Source: Areca catechu (taxonomy: Eukaryota; Streptophyta; Magnoliopsida; Arecales; Arecaceae). Taken from it: a DNA stretch of 64,000 nt. The notes under the pieces were generated by a model. The model saw only the letters and a program-made list of their open reading frames with translations. It did not search any database and was not told where the DNA came from. This document shows, piece after piece, positions 10,929-22,039 of the stretch (the stretch's first letter is position 1; each line of letters starts with the position of its first letter). A program made the position numbers and the translations under genes. The stretch is taken from the NCBI GenBank assembly GCA_021397845.1, contig CM038050.1:146009980-146073979 (forward strand). The letters run 5' to 3'.

Positions 10929-11067
10929 CCCCACTTGAAGCCGAGTGTGGATAAAGATATGTGGACCCGGTCTCCCCCTCGAGCAACCTTAGGGACGGCC
11001 AGGATAGCGATCCTAGTTGATGGTGTCACCATCCCCGTCGAAACCCTTAAGTTACTCAGAGAGACTG
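10929..11067. other. Unassigned spacer between Copia 1 and solo LTR
   Basis: 139 bp of mixed-composition sequence into which Copia 1 (cccca) and the solo LTR (gactg at 11063-11067) both inserted. It rejoins the sequence at 25992 when the insertions are removed. I recognise nothing in it. Confidence 0.6.
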
Positions 11068-11564
11068 TGTTGATTCTAGTATTGATTTTGATGATTGACA
11101 AAATGTTTAAGTATATATGAGTATTAATTATATTTTTAAGTATGTTTATTAGATCTTAGTACACATCTATGTTCAATGAAGAAGTACATGTTTTTCAGTT
11201 GAAGGAAATCCTTAAATTAATGAAAAATTAAGTTATAAGGACTTTGGAATATAGGGAGGACTTGGAAGGACTTAAAGTTTGATTTTGGAAAAGTCTAAGT
11301 TTTAGCACTAGTACAAGCAAGTGTCGATTCATGAAGAAGTTCAAGTGTCGACTCATAGCCTAAGAACAAGAAAAATACATAACTGTGAAAATCCAGAACT
11401 TTTGCCTTGAGTTGACCCAAGTGTCGACTCATAGAAACCAAGTATCGACACTTGCTATAATGGCTAGTTTTTCAAAAGTGCAGAATTGATTCCAACTTGC
11501 TTCAAACAGCTAGTTTTTCATCCTAACGGTCATAAATGGTCATCTATGGTTTGGAGATCTATAT
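11068..11564 (+). repeat. Solo LTR, 5' part
   Basis: Carries five GTCGA sites in the form GTGTCGA(C/T)TCAT or GTATCGACACTTG between about 11322 and 11455, the diverged counterpart of the AGGTCGAC array in Copia 1. It ends in the Gypsy 1 target duplication tatat (11560-11564). Confidence 0.85.
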
Positions 11565-13469
11565 TGATCTGTCGAGACCGCTGACGTGGGTAGCTGACAG
11601 GCGCCATGACAAAAGAGACTGCAGCATCGGGCACCAAAGCAACACCTTAGCCCGGACCGTCCTACCGAGCTGACTTGAGTTCCCTCAAGGCAACGAGCTG
11701 AGCTCCGTCCTCTGCCAGGTCGGGTCCGCTAGCTCGGGCGCCTAGGCCGGAGCCGCCTTTTGTCCTCCAAAGCGAGACCCTCGGAGGTTAGAGCCCTGTG
11801 GCCGAGGTCGAGCTCAGCGCTCACCCACCAATGTGGAGCCTCTCCGAGCGCGCGCCCTCTGGACCGGGTCCACCTTCCGCCCTCCAGAGCGAGACCCTCG
11901 GAAGTTAGAGCTCTGTGGCCGAGGTCGAGCTCAGTGCTCACCCGCCAATGTGGAGCCTCTCCGAGTGCGCTCCCTCTAGAACCGGGTCCGCCTTCCACCC
12001 TCCAGAGCGAGACCCTCAGAAGTTAGAGCCCTGTGGCCGAGGTCGAGCTCAGCGCTCACCCGCCAATATGGAGCCTCTCTGAGTGCGCGTCCTCTGGACC
12101 GGGTCCGCCTTCCACCCTCCAGAGCGAGACCCTCGGAGGTTAGAGCCCTGTGGCCGAGGTTGAGCTCAGCGCTCACCCGCCAATGTGGAGCCTCTTCGAG
12201 CATGCGCCCTCTAGACCGGGTCCGCCTTCCGCCCTCCATAGTGAGACCCTCAGAGGTTAGAGCCCTGTGGTTGAGGTCGAGCTTAGCGCTCACCCGCCAA
12301 TGTGGAGCCTCTCCGAGCGCGCGCCCTCTAGACCGGGTCCACCTTCCGCCCTCTAGATCGAGACCCTCGAAGGTTAGAGCCCTGTGGTCGAGGTCGAGCT
12401 CAGTGCTCACCCGTCAATGTGGAGCCTCTCCGAGCGCATGCCCTCTGGACCGGGTCCGCCTTCCGCCCTCCAGAGCGAGACCCTCAGAGGTTAGAGCCCT
12501 GTGGTCGAGGTCGAGCTCAGTGCTCACCCGCCAATGTGGAGCCTCTCCGAGCGCGCGCCCTCTGGACTGGGTCCGTCCTCTGCCCTCCAGAGCGAGACCC
12601 TCGGAGGTTAGTGCCCTGTGGTCGAGGTCGAGCTCAGCGCTCACCCGCCAACGTGGGGCCTCTCTGAGCGCGCACCCTCTGGACCGGGCCCGCACTCTTC
12701 CCTCTTCCATCGAGGTGGCCACACGAGCTCGGAGCATCCAGACCAGAGCAAATCCCGCCATCCCGGAACATCAGCGAGCCATCCGAGGACTGCGGAACGG
12801 CGCCCCCCATGCCGCCATAACTACCTATCTGGCCATACTTCCAGGGGGATGGGCCAGCTAGAAAGCACGAACCCCTAGGGCGGTGACCCCCGGATCGAGG
12901 CTTTGCCAAGCTTCTCGAAATGGGGCGACTGGAGGGGATATCAGAACGAATGGAAGCTTCCCCTACCACCTGTCAGGAAAGACGTCTCGCCCATGGTACG
13001 AAATCCTACCGCATGCACCTGCCAGCCCAGCGAAGATCCCGAGGCAAGTGCTCAACGACCGGTCTTCAACTACAAAAAATAGTCGACACCCCCAAAAAGG
13101 GAAAAGGTAACAACAACAATCCACAAACACAAGCGCAAGCTCGGCTAAGAGGGCGAAAGCCACCACCACTACCATAGCTGAACAGGGAACCCCTCTGTTC
13201 TTGCTATCGCTCTCCCCCTGCAACGTTTTCATCTTCACACACATCTTTTACTCCTCCTAGTACGGAGTCCATCAAGAGGGGCCCGACCAGGAGGATATGT
13301 TTTCCTGGATCGTCACTGACTTGACCATCGGAGTGCCCCCGCCAGAAACCCCGGCCTGGGTCACTAACCCCTGTTTCGCAGGTCCAGGAGCAGAGGACCG
13401 CCAGGCACTGAAGGTAGCACACTCCGGCACCGGCAGCAGCTACGGGCCACAATGATCTTGGCGGTAACA
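11565..13469 (+). repeat. Gypsy 1 5' LTR
   Basis: Starts TGATCTGTCGAGACC and ends GGTAACA. Eight tandem 117-bp units occupy most of its first half. The remaining part shares the accgccaggcac and ctacgggccac words with the 3' LTR. Confidence 0.92.
11774..12700 (+). repeat. 117-bp tandem repeat, 8 units (5' LTR)
   Basis: The anchor word gagaccctcgg recurs at 11774, 11891, 12009, 12126, 12243, 12360, 12477 and 12594, a period of 117 bp. Each unit includes gaggtcgagctcagcgctca and ctggaccgggtcc. Because 117 is 39 codons, the array keeps long open frames on both strands; these are not genes. Confidence 0.95.
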
Positions 13470-13470
13470 G

Positions 13471-13491
13471 ATTGGCGCGCTAGGTAGGGGG
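13471..13491 (+). other. Gypsy 1 primer binding site region
   Basis: attggcgcgctaggtagggg follows the LTR end by one base. It matches the form seen in many Tat-type elements (ttggcgc...ggtaggggg); the exact tRNA is not assigned. Confidence 0.7.
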
Positions 13492-13539
13492 CGGGTGGAT
13501 TAAGCCTTTCATCTCTTCATAGGCAAGCCCGGCGGGACG

Positions 13540-15191
13540 ATGGTGACAACAAGGGCAAGGGAGGCTTCCACCAGTCATGCAGGGGACTCCCCCTCTCGAG
13601 GGAACCCGCATCGCCAAGAAGTGGAGCCGCCCGTTCCGGTTCAATCACCTCCGCCGGAAGCCCAGCTGGTGGCACTCGCCCATCAAATGCAGGTCCTTGC
13701 CACAGCAGTGCGCCAGCTTCAGCACCAACACCGGACCGTGGCCACCCACCAGTAGCCAGGAACTCTGGCGGCTCATGCCATAGCTCCCTGCAATAGCCTG
13801 CGCTCCTTCCAAGAAAGGCCGTCGCAGTCGCGGGCCACCACCGACAACCGGGGAAGCCTCCAAGCTCCGGCAAAAAGATAATGAGCCGGCTCTGCCGACA
13901 GGGAGAGTCGCTCGCCAAACCTCGGTCGGGAGGTGCCCAGACCCCACCGAGGCAGAAAAAGCAGGACTCCCTGCCATGGGTGCCGTGCGCCCACGTCACC
14001 TTCTCCATCTCCTTTGGCGGAGAGGTCCACTGATGAAGCCGTCAGGAACGCGGCGGAAAGGCACCTAGAGGAACATGAACGCAAGTTGGCAAAGTTTGCT
14101 CGCCAGTTTGCCAACATGCAGGGCTCCGCTAGTGAGTCAGCGGGCTACGACGCCCGTCCCCCATTCTTCTAAGAAATCCAAGTGGAGCCGATTCCACACC
14201 GGTTCCGGATGCCGTAGGTGGATCCTTACGATGGGACCACTGACCTCCTGGACCACCTAGAAAGCTACCAAACCCTCATGAGGGTCCAGGGGGCCACCGA
14301 CGCTCTCCTCTGCATTGCTTTTCCTGCTACTCTCCGAAAGGCAGCCCGGGTGTGGTTCACCCATTTGGAGCCGGAGAGCATCAACTCTTTCGCCCAGCTA
14401 GGGCAGAAGTTCGTGGCTCACATCGACGTAGACAGCCTCTTCTCCATCCAGCAGCAGGACTGCGAGCCCCTGTGGGACTACGTGGCCCGCTTCAAGGCTG
14501 CCACCTTGGAGATCTATAATCTCGAAGAGCCGGTCACCATGCTGGCACTGAAGCGAGGGCTCAGGACCTCCTGCCTGACCTATTCACTGGATAAGAAGCC
14601 CCCCAAGACCTATTCCGAGCTCCTTCTCCGAGCCCAAAAGTACATCCACGTCGAGGAGGCTGGTCGTACGAGGCGGGAGCTCGACGAAGGACCCCTAAAG
14701 AAGTCGGCCCCCGCCGAAGCATCCGGAACCCGGAAGCCAGCACCCCAGGCTTTGAGCTCCCGGAGGGACCGATCGAGACTAAGAGAGGCCCCCATTTTCG
14801 AGGGGGTTACACCCCTCTCCTCGCCCCGAGGACAAAAATCCTTATGGAGATCGAAGGCGATGACTACCTGAGATACCCGTCTCCATTGAAGCCCTTCGCT
14901 GGTCATGACAAAACGAAGTACTGTCGCTTTCACCGCGATCACGACCACGACATCAATGAATGCCGCAACCTCAAATGGGAGATTGAAGAACTTATTAAGA
15001 GGGGCTACCTCAAAAGGTTCATGGGGAGCAGACCTCAAGCGGAGTCCCAGGCGCTCACCACTCTTCCGCCAGCTCCAACCATCGACAACCGCCCAACCAA
15101 GAAGCCGGTAGGCATGATCTCCTGGGGAGCTGCGCGTGCGTCCAAGAGGACCAGGGGGCAAGGGACTCTGAGAATGTACTCCCCTTTATGA
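13540..15191 (+). pseudogene. gag: Gypsy 1 gag
   Basis: Starts ATG at 13540 (MVTTRAREASTS). It stops at TAG 13753 and again at TAG 14215; both fit a C-to-T change in a Gln codon, since Gypsy 2 reads MPQVDPYDG at the second place. From 14218 an open capsid domain of the Retrotrans_gag type runs through LRKAARVWFTHLEPESI, SIQQQDCEPLWDYVARFK and LALKRGLRTS. A frameshift near the G run at 14800 moves to a third frame with MEIEGDDYLRYPSP and the CCHC-like KYCRFHRDHDHDINEC (about 14920-14965), typical of Tat gag. It would form the particle shell. Confidence 0.9.
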
Positions 15192-16690
15192 GGGAAGGGA
15201 AAGATGGGAAAAAAACTGTAAATAATGATGCCATGGTCGTCGAGATGACGATCACGAAGCACCCTGTAAAGCGCGTCATGGTTGATAGTGGAAGTTCCAT
15301 AGATGTACTTTTTATGATGCCTTCTCCAGGATGAATCTCTCCTCTGATCAGCTTAAGCCCGTGCACACACCCCTTGTTGGTTTCACGGGCGATTCCGTAA
15401 GGGTAGAAGGAGAAATCACTCTCCCGGTCACTTTCAGAACCCCACCTCGGCAGAGCACCGTCATGAAGACTTTCACAGTGGTGAGGCTTCTTTCTGCCTA
15501 CAACGTGATATTGGGTCGATTCGGGCTTAATTTGCTCGATGCCGTTGTCTCCACCAAGAGGCTACTTGTACAGTTCCCAACCCCCTACGGTGTCGGGGAG
15601 ATGAGGGGAGCACCCCAGCTGGTGCAGCATTGTTTCCAATCCCTCCCTGGGGCCAAGGTCCCTCAGGACAACCCCAGTGCAAATGACCTCGACCAAAGGG
15701 CCCAAGACCTGAGGGGAGGCCCGGTCGAGCGCCTACTTTCTTACCCGCTCGGAGATGACCCCACGAAGATGGTGCAGATCGGAGCCCAGCTACTCGAGGA
15801 GGAGAGGGCCCAACTGCTGGAATTCCTGTGGGCAAATGCAGATGTGTTCACCTGGACGACGGCGGATATGAGAGGTATCCCTCCTGACATCATTACCCAC
15901 AAATTGAGTATCGATCCAAAGCACAAACCAGTCCGGCAGAAGAAGAGGAGTTTCGCCCCAGAGAGATAGACGGCTATCAAGGAGGAAGTTGATAAACTCC
16001 TAGCTGCTGATTTCATTTGAGAGGTCCAATACTCGAACTGGCTGGCGAATGTAGTGATGGTCAGGAAAAATAATGGCAAGTGGAGGATTTGTGTCGACTA
16101 CACCGACCTCAACAAAGCTTGCCCGAAGGACAGCTTCCCTCTCCGAAAGATCGACCAGCTGGTGGATGCCGCCTCTGGCCACTGGCTGCTCTCCTTCATG
16201 GATGCGTTCTTCGGGTACAATCAAATCCGCATGCATCCAGAAGATGAGGAGCACACCGCCTTCGTCACCGACCAAGGAACATACTGCTACAGGATGATGC
16301 CTTTTGGTCTGAAGAATGCAGGAGCCACCTATCAGTGCCTGGTCAGCAAGGTCTTCAATGACCGAATAAGCCGTAACATGCAAGTGTATGTGGATGACAT
16401 GCTCATTATGAGCAGGCCGGGCTCGAGCTATGTAGCTGACCTCGTCGAGTCCTTCCACAACCTACGGCAACATCAGATGAAGCTGAACCCGGCGAAGTGC
16501 GCCTTCAGGGTGGCAGCAGGAAAATTTCTCGGCTTCATGGTCATCCAAAGGGGCATCGAAGTAAACCCGGAGAAGGTGCAGGCCATCATCGACATGGAAC
16601 ACCCGACCTCCAAGAAGCAGGTCCAGCGCCTGACGGGACGTGTCGCCGCCCTCAACATATTCATCTCGAGGTCGGCCAATCGTTTCCTAC
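15192..16690 (+). pseudogene. pol: Gypsy 1 pol, protease and reverse transcriptase
   Basis: The aspartic protease motif VMVDSGSSIDVLF lies at 15275-15312. One T appears missing in the T run near 15310, after which the frame of 15331 continues (NVILGRFGLNLL). RT starts near 15800 (DVFTWTTADMRGIPPDI) and is cut by TAG 15967 and TGA 16018 in an otherwise unbroken frame. Clear RT blocks follow: WRICVDYTDLNKACPKDSFPLP-like region, FGYNQIRMHPEDEEHTAF, MPFGLKNAGATYQ and the catalytic YVDD at 16387-16398. A frameshift near 16695, again a shortened T run, leads to RNase H. The role is polyprotein cleavage and cDNA synthesis. Confidence 0.92.
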
Positions 16691-17560
16691 CATTTTCAAG
16701 GCACTGCACAAAATGCACGACTTCGCCTGGACCGAGGAGTGCAAGACAGCCTTCGAGGAGCTGAAGAACTTCCTCACCTCCCCCCATTGCTCTCCAGGCC
16801 AGAAGGAGGAAGAAGAGCTCTTGTTGTACCTGGTGGTTACACTGGGAGCTGTCAGCTCGGTCCTCGTCCGCACAGACGAGGACAAATCTCAAAAGCTGGT
16901 GTACTATACCAGCAAAATTCTTCGCAATGCGGAGATCAGGTATACTCACTCTGAGAAACTCATTTTTGCACTAATAATGTCTGCTAAGTGCCCAGGCCCT
17001 ACTTCCAAGCACACCCAATAGTGATCGTGATGGACCAGCCACTGAGGACCATTCTCACCTGACTCGAGACATCCGGGAGGTTGGCTAAGTGGTCCCTGCT
17101 GCTCAGTGAATTTGACATAGCGTACCGACTGAGGTCTTCATAAAAGGCCCAAGTCCTATCCGACTTTGTGGTCGAGTGCACCAGGTTCGCCGAGGAGCCA
17201 GAGCAGACAGCAACGGTGCCCGGGCCAAGAGAAGAGCCCTGAATCCACCACATAGATGGAGCATCCAATTCTAGCGAGAGTGGAGCAGGCCTCATTCTAA
17301 CCAATAGTGATGGGGTTGTGGCGGAATGCGCCGTCCACTTCAAGTTCGCCGCAACTAATAACCAAGCATTGTACAAAGCACTCCTCGCAGGCCTGAAAGT
17401 CTCTCGTAAGCTGGGTGTGCGGGACTTGAAAGTCTTCACCGACTCCCAACTGGTTGCCGGACAAGTCTCCGGGAAATATGAGGCGAGGGATGCCCAGATG
17501 ATGAAGTACCTGGAGCAGGTCCGTGCAAGCATGGTGGGCCTCTGATGCTTCAGCATCTTC
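16691..17560 (+). pseudogene. pol: Gypsy 1 pol, RNase H and second (archaeal-type) RNase H
   Basis: The first RNase H domain reads FKALHKMHDFAWTEECKTAF, LLLYLVVTLGAVSSVLV, YYTSKILRNAEIRYTHSEKL. A frameshift near 16990 follows. The second domain at about 17240-17520 has HIDGASN, FAATNNQALYKALLAGL and VFTDSQLVAGQVSG, the arrangement of the extra RNase H known in Tat elements. Its second acidic catalytic position (the Glu of the usual NNEAEYEAL motif) is missing here, so this domain would be inactive. Stops lie at about 17071, 17140 and 17240. The linker is decayed. Confidence 0.85.
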
Positions 17561-17799
17561 CACATCCCCCAAGGAAAGAATGCACGCGCGGACAAGCTAT
17601 CCAAGCTCACGACCTTGCCGGACTCATCGCTGGGATGCACCTACATCGAGTACCTCGATAGTCCCAGCTACGAGAGCTCGGCAGAGGTACATCAATTCAC
17701 CCTCGAGCTGAGCTGGATGGACAAGTACGTCCGGTCATCACTGATGGCACCTTGCCCGAAGATCGCGCAAAAGCTGCCCTTATCAAGAAGAAAGCCTCA

Positions 17800-18943
17800 T
17801 AGTTCATCTTGATGGAGGGCCAGCTCTACTGCCGATCTTACTCCTACCCGCTCCTGAGATGCCTCAGGCCTGTCGAGGCAGCCTTCGTGCTCCAAGAGAT
17901 ACATGAAGGCTTTTGCGGGAACCACGTGTGAGGGAGGACACTAGCATATAAAGCTCTCCGCCAGGGGTACTTTTGGGAGACCATGAGGGAGGACGCTGCC
18001 GACTTCATGAAGAGGTGCGACAAGTGCCAGCGCCATGCAAATATACGGTGCCAACCGACGGTGCCGATCTTCCAACTGTCAGCCCCTTGGCCTTTTGCCC
18101 AGTGGGGAATGGATATCTTGGGACCATTTCCCCAGCACCAGGGCAGCGAAAGTTCCTGCTGGTGGCAATCAACTACTTCACCAAATGGGTCGAAGCAGAG
18201 TCACTAGCTCGGATTGCGGAAGCCAATGTCCACCAGTTTTTTTGGAAGTCAATCATTTGCCGCTTTGGGCTCCCCCGTTGCATCATTACCGACAATGGGC
18301 GACAGTTCGACAATCGCGAGTTCGAAGGATTCTACCCCGAGCATGGTATCCAACACCAGTTCACCTCAGTGGCTCACCCTCAAATAAATGGAGAAGCCGA
18401 GGTGACTAACCAGACCATCCTCCAAGGACTCTGGACCAGGCTGGACCAAGCTAAGGGCAGGTGGGCGGAAGAACTCCCAAGTGTCCTGTGGGCCTACCAC
18501 ACGATACCTAGAACGACAACCAACGAGATGCCTTTCAACCTTGTCTTCGATGCTGAAGCAGTCAACCCGGTCGAACTTGGCATGCCCACGTTGCGGGTGC
18601 AGCAGTATGACGAAGCATGGAACTCGACACACCTCCTGCTCAACCTGGACCTTCTTGAAGAGGCGAGGGACAAAGCCCGCCTGCGGATGGTGGCCTACCG
18701 CAACGAGTGGCCCGGTACTACAATGCCCGCATCAGGCCAAAAGCTTTCAAGCCCGGAGACTTTGTGCTGTAGCGGGCGGAGGTGTCTCAGCTCAGAGAGT
18801 GCGGCAAGCTTTCACCGAACTGGGAAGGCCCCTACAAAGTAGCCGAAGCCCTCTCACAAGGGGCTTACTACCTTCAAGATCTCAGCGGCACCAGGTTTCC
18901 TAGAATGTGGAATGCCTGCAACTTGCAGAAATACTATCAATAG
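17800..18943 (+). pseudogene. pol: Gypsy 1 pol, integrase
   Basis: The zinc finger region (GFCGNHV, then CDKCQRHA at 18016-18040) is cut by TGA at 17929. The core carries all three acidic residues: WGMDILGPF (about 18105), IITDNGRQF (about 18285) and NGEAEVTNQTILQG (about 18385). The frame changes near 18140. After LPSVLWAYHTIPRT it continues to about 18720, where the frame shifts again. The C-terminal domain (NWEGPYKVAEALSQGAYYL, LQKYYQ) ends at TAG 18941. It would join element DNA to the chromosome in the nucleus. Confidence 0.9.
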
Positions 18944-19571
18944 TGTAAGGCTTCCCATCCATAATAATAATGACAATGGTTTTTTCCTTGCGCAAGTGTC
19001 TATCTGTCTTGCAGGAAAATTCCAGCAACATCCCCGAGCCCAGCTCCAGGATGTCAAGGAGTTGCCAAGCCATGCAGCTCTCAACTAGCAACATCCCCGA
19101 GCCCAGCTCCAGGACGCCGACCCAATAATGGATCTCAGATCTCTGGTCAAGGGATTGCCGAGCCAAGCTGCTCTCAATCTCAAACATCTCCGAGCACAGC
19201 TCCGAGACGCCAAGGGATCATGGGGCCAAGTAGCTCCCATTAACGCCCCGAGCCTAGCTCCAAGGTGCCAAATACCTGAATCAAGTCCTCAGGCAACCCC
19301 TGGGCTCGAGCCTAGCTCCACGTCCAGGAAGGCCTCGAGCCCATCTCCAAGGCAACCAAGTCCGGTAACCTTCTTCTCTGATCCCCCGCTCGAAAAGAAG
19401 ATGAGAGGGGAAGGAAAGAAAGAGAATGAGAGGGGAACATGGCAAGAACCCTTTTATCTGATCTCCCCACTCCAAAAAAAAAGAAAAGAAAAAAAAAAAA
19501 GAAAGAAGAAAGAAAAGAAGAAGAAGAAAAAAGGAGTGGGGAAGGAAATAAAGAGAATGAGAGGGACCCTC
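18944..19571 (+). other. Gypsy 1 post-pol region with diverged repeat units and purine tract
   Basis: Holds diverged early units of the downstream 93-bp repeat (ccccgagcccagctccagga at about 19035 and 19090) and a simple A/G tract at 19480-19548 made of aaag, aag and aaaaag words. No coding signal. Confidence 0.7.
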
Positions 19572-20290
19572 GAGCCACGCAGCTCTCTGTCATCAACGTC
19601 CCCGAGCCAAGCTCCAGGATGCCAGCCCAAGATCGGAGCTCAGGTCTCCGGCCAAGGGACCCTCAAGCCACGCAGCTCTCAGTCATCAACGTCCCCGAGC
19701 CCAACTCCAGGATGCCAGCCCAAGATCGGAGCTCAGATCTCCGACCAAGGGACCCTCGAGCCATGCAGCTCTCAGTCATCAACATCCCCGAGCCAGGCTC
19801 CAGGATGCCAGCCCAAGACCCGAGCTCAGATCTCCGGCCAAGGGATCCTCGAGCCACGCATCTCTCAGTCATCAATGTCCCCGAGCCCCGCTCCAGGATG
19901 CCAGCCCAGGACCGAAGCTCAGATCTCTGGCCAAGGGACCCTCGAGCCATGCAGCTCTCAATCATCAACGTCCCTGAGCCTAGCTCCAGGATGCCAGCCC
20001 AAGATCGAAGCTCAGATCTCCGACCAAGGGATCCTTGAGCCACGCAGCTCTCAGTCATCAATGTCCCCAAGCCCAGCTCCAGGACGCCAGCCCAAGACCG
20101 GAGCTCAGATCTCCGGCCAAGGGACCTTCGAGCCATGCAGCTCTCAGTCACCCACGTCCTTGAGCCCAGCTCCAGGATGCTAGCCCAAAACCGAAGCTCA
20201 GATTTTTGGCCAAGAGACCTTCGAGCCACGCAGCTCTCAGTCAACAGCACCTTCGAGCCCAGCAGCTCTCAAGTGCCATCAACTTGCACC
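19572..20290 (+). repeat. 93-bp tandem repeat, about 8 units
   Basis: The word gagccacgcagctctcag recurs at 19572, 19665, 19758, 19851, 19944, 20037, 20130 and 20223, a period of exactly 93 bp (31 codons). Each unit includes ccccgagcccagctccagga and gagctcagatctccggcc. The length multiple of three keeps open frames on both strands, which I do not call as genes. It sits between the pol stop and the 3' end of the antisense gene. Confidence 0.95.
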
Positions 20291-20456
20291 CTGCTTGCCG
20301 GCGTTGAAGTCTAGCAACTCAACCGCAGACAAGGTGAGGCCCTCCTCTCTGATCTCCCCACTCATCGAAAGGAAGGAGAAAGAAAAAGGGGAGTGAAAGA
20401 AAGAGAGAAAGATAGGAAGAACCGGACAAAGAAAATGGTTGCGAGAAAGCTTAAGC

Positions 20457-20462
20457 TTTATT
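20457..20462 (-). terminator. Possible polyadenylation signal of antisense gene
   Basis: AATAAA on the - strand in the context aatcaataaagctt, about 90 bp beyond the last stop of the antisense gene. It is correctly placed to end an antisense mRNA before the 93-bp array. Confidence 0.5.
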
Positions 20463-21304
20463 GATTGAATATCAAATACAAGCATCCTGTGGGCCCCCGA
20501 CATGCTGGGTGGCCCTGCCAAACACAGAAAAAGAGACAAGGTACAAAGGGGCTAAAAACAACTACTGCCTGGTCGGACCGCCAGGTTGGGAGTCTCCATC
20601 AGCAGGGACTTCCGGTTGCGCGGCTCTAAGTTTAGATGGCACGGCCCCGACCTCGGCTGGCGTAGGAGACTCGAGAGCAACGGCCTCCTCAGTGCCCACC
20701 TCCTGATCTGAAGTGCCGGGATATTCGAGGTGGCTACAGCCTCGGCCGAGACAAACCCCTCGACCAAGTGGCGCAGGTACATGAAGCCCTTAAAAAAGGA
20801 GTCCGACACCGTCCGATGGATCTCGGCGAGGAACTCCTCCGAGGCCCTGTACTTTGCAACCACCTCCTCGTCTTCCTTCCTTGCTGCGGCCACCTCATGC
20901 CTGGCATCCACAGCTGACTTGGCCGCCTCCTCGGCCGCCCTCTGGGCCGCAGTCGACTTCTCCTTCTCCATCGCCAGCCAGGCTTGGAGGGACTGGGCGA
21001 TCCCCTTCTGCCGGGCCGCCTCGGCGTTTAACATGCCCAACCGCTGCTCGGCATCGGCAAGCTCCTCGGCCTTCTTCCTCAACTGCCCCTGCTCATGGTC
21101 GAGGCACTCCTGGAGCTCCTTCGCTCGCCCCTCAGAGTTGGCGAGTAGCCTCTCAAGGTCCTTGACCAGTCGGTCAAGCGCCCCTTCGCAGTCGGTCCTT
21201 CCCTTCAGGTCAGCCTTCAACGATGCGATCTCGGCCACCTATCACTGCTCAGCGCGCTCCCAGTTTCGGTAGCAGCTCCTAATGAAAAGGACCTCGACAC
21301 CCAT

Positions 21305-21382
21305 CTGCATCATATGGGAAGTAAAAAAAAAAAATGTAAAGAAGAAGAAAAAAAGAAAAAGAGGGAGAGTGAAGTTGCTTAC
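21305..21382 (-). other. Predicted intron 2 of antisense gene
   Basis: On -, the donor is CACG|GTAAGC and the acceptor ATATGATGCAG|ATGGG. The 78-bp intron is T-rich near its middle (the run is seen as A on +). The reading context IDSIFPHLYTV before and MGVEVLFIR after aligns with Gypsy 2 on both sides of its own 77-bp intron. Confidence 0.7.
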
Positions 21383-21962
21383 CGTGTAGAGATGGGGAAA
21401 GATACTATCGATCACAGCCCCAACTGGCAGCCCATCCATCTCCTCCTTATCGCATGGCCAGATGGAGAAATCCATCATGAGAGCGGCTAAGACGCGGTTG
21501 TCGGCTAAGGAGCTCTTTGGCCCCAGCTTGAACGGGAGGCGGTGCCTAGCCTCGTCCCTCCTGCTCTCTCGGGGAGTTGGTGCGCCCGTCCCTCTGGTGG
21601 TAGGACCCCCAGGAACTGGTCAGGGACCCGACGTCGTCGCGGTTGGAGCCCCCGTCGCAGGAGAAGCTCCAGTACATCCTCTCTCCCCTCGGCCTCAACC
21701 ATCCTCGGACCCGGAGAGTGGGGCGATGCGACAGCGATAGCAGCGTCAACCCAGATGGTCACCTCGGGCTCCAGAACAGGGAGTTTGGCTAATTATCTCG
21801 TCCGCCCCTCGGCCTCCTTCCCCCTCAGGGTGGCTGGCGCGGCAGAGGCAGACATCGGCACGCCCTCAACCCGGGCCTGCCTTAGGGGAGGCTCAGTGGC
21901 TATCCTAGTGGGTGGCCTCTTCCGGGAGATCGGCAACGGGTCGCCCTCCAAAAAGTTCATCC

Positions 21963-22039
21963 CTGCGCACAGGGGCCAAATAGGTTAGCCTAAAGTGAAG
22001 AAAAGGAAAAACACATATGGAGGAAGGAATTGAACTCAC
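21963..22039 (-). other. Predicted intron 1 of antisense gene
   Basis: On -, donor GG|GTGAGTTC and acceptor CCTGTGCGCAG|GGATG define a 77-bp intron rich in T and C near its 3' end. Gypsy 2 has a matching acceptor (tctttgcag at 58889) but its donor is decayed. Confidence 0.6.

Noticed and set aside
11774..12700. Possible CRISPR-like array
   Set aside because: Units are contiguous tandem copies without unique spacers, in a plant LTR.
11729..12861. Several long open frames on both strands in the Gypsy 1 LTR, also at 23522-24510
   Set aside because: They follow from the 117-bp repeat, whose length is a multiple of three; the repeated peptides appear in several frames with no gag-pol similarity.
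19128..20250. 351-residue frame on + and 195-residue frame on -
   Set aside because: These are the 93-bp array read in frame, plus a simple purine tract. No start context or domain.
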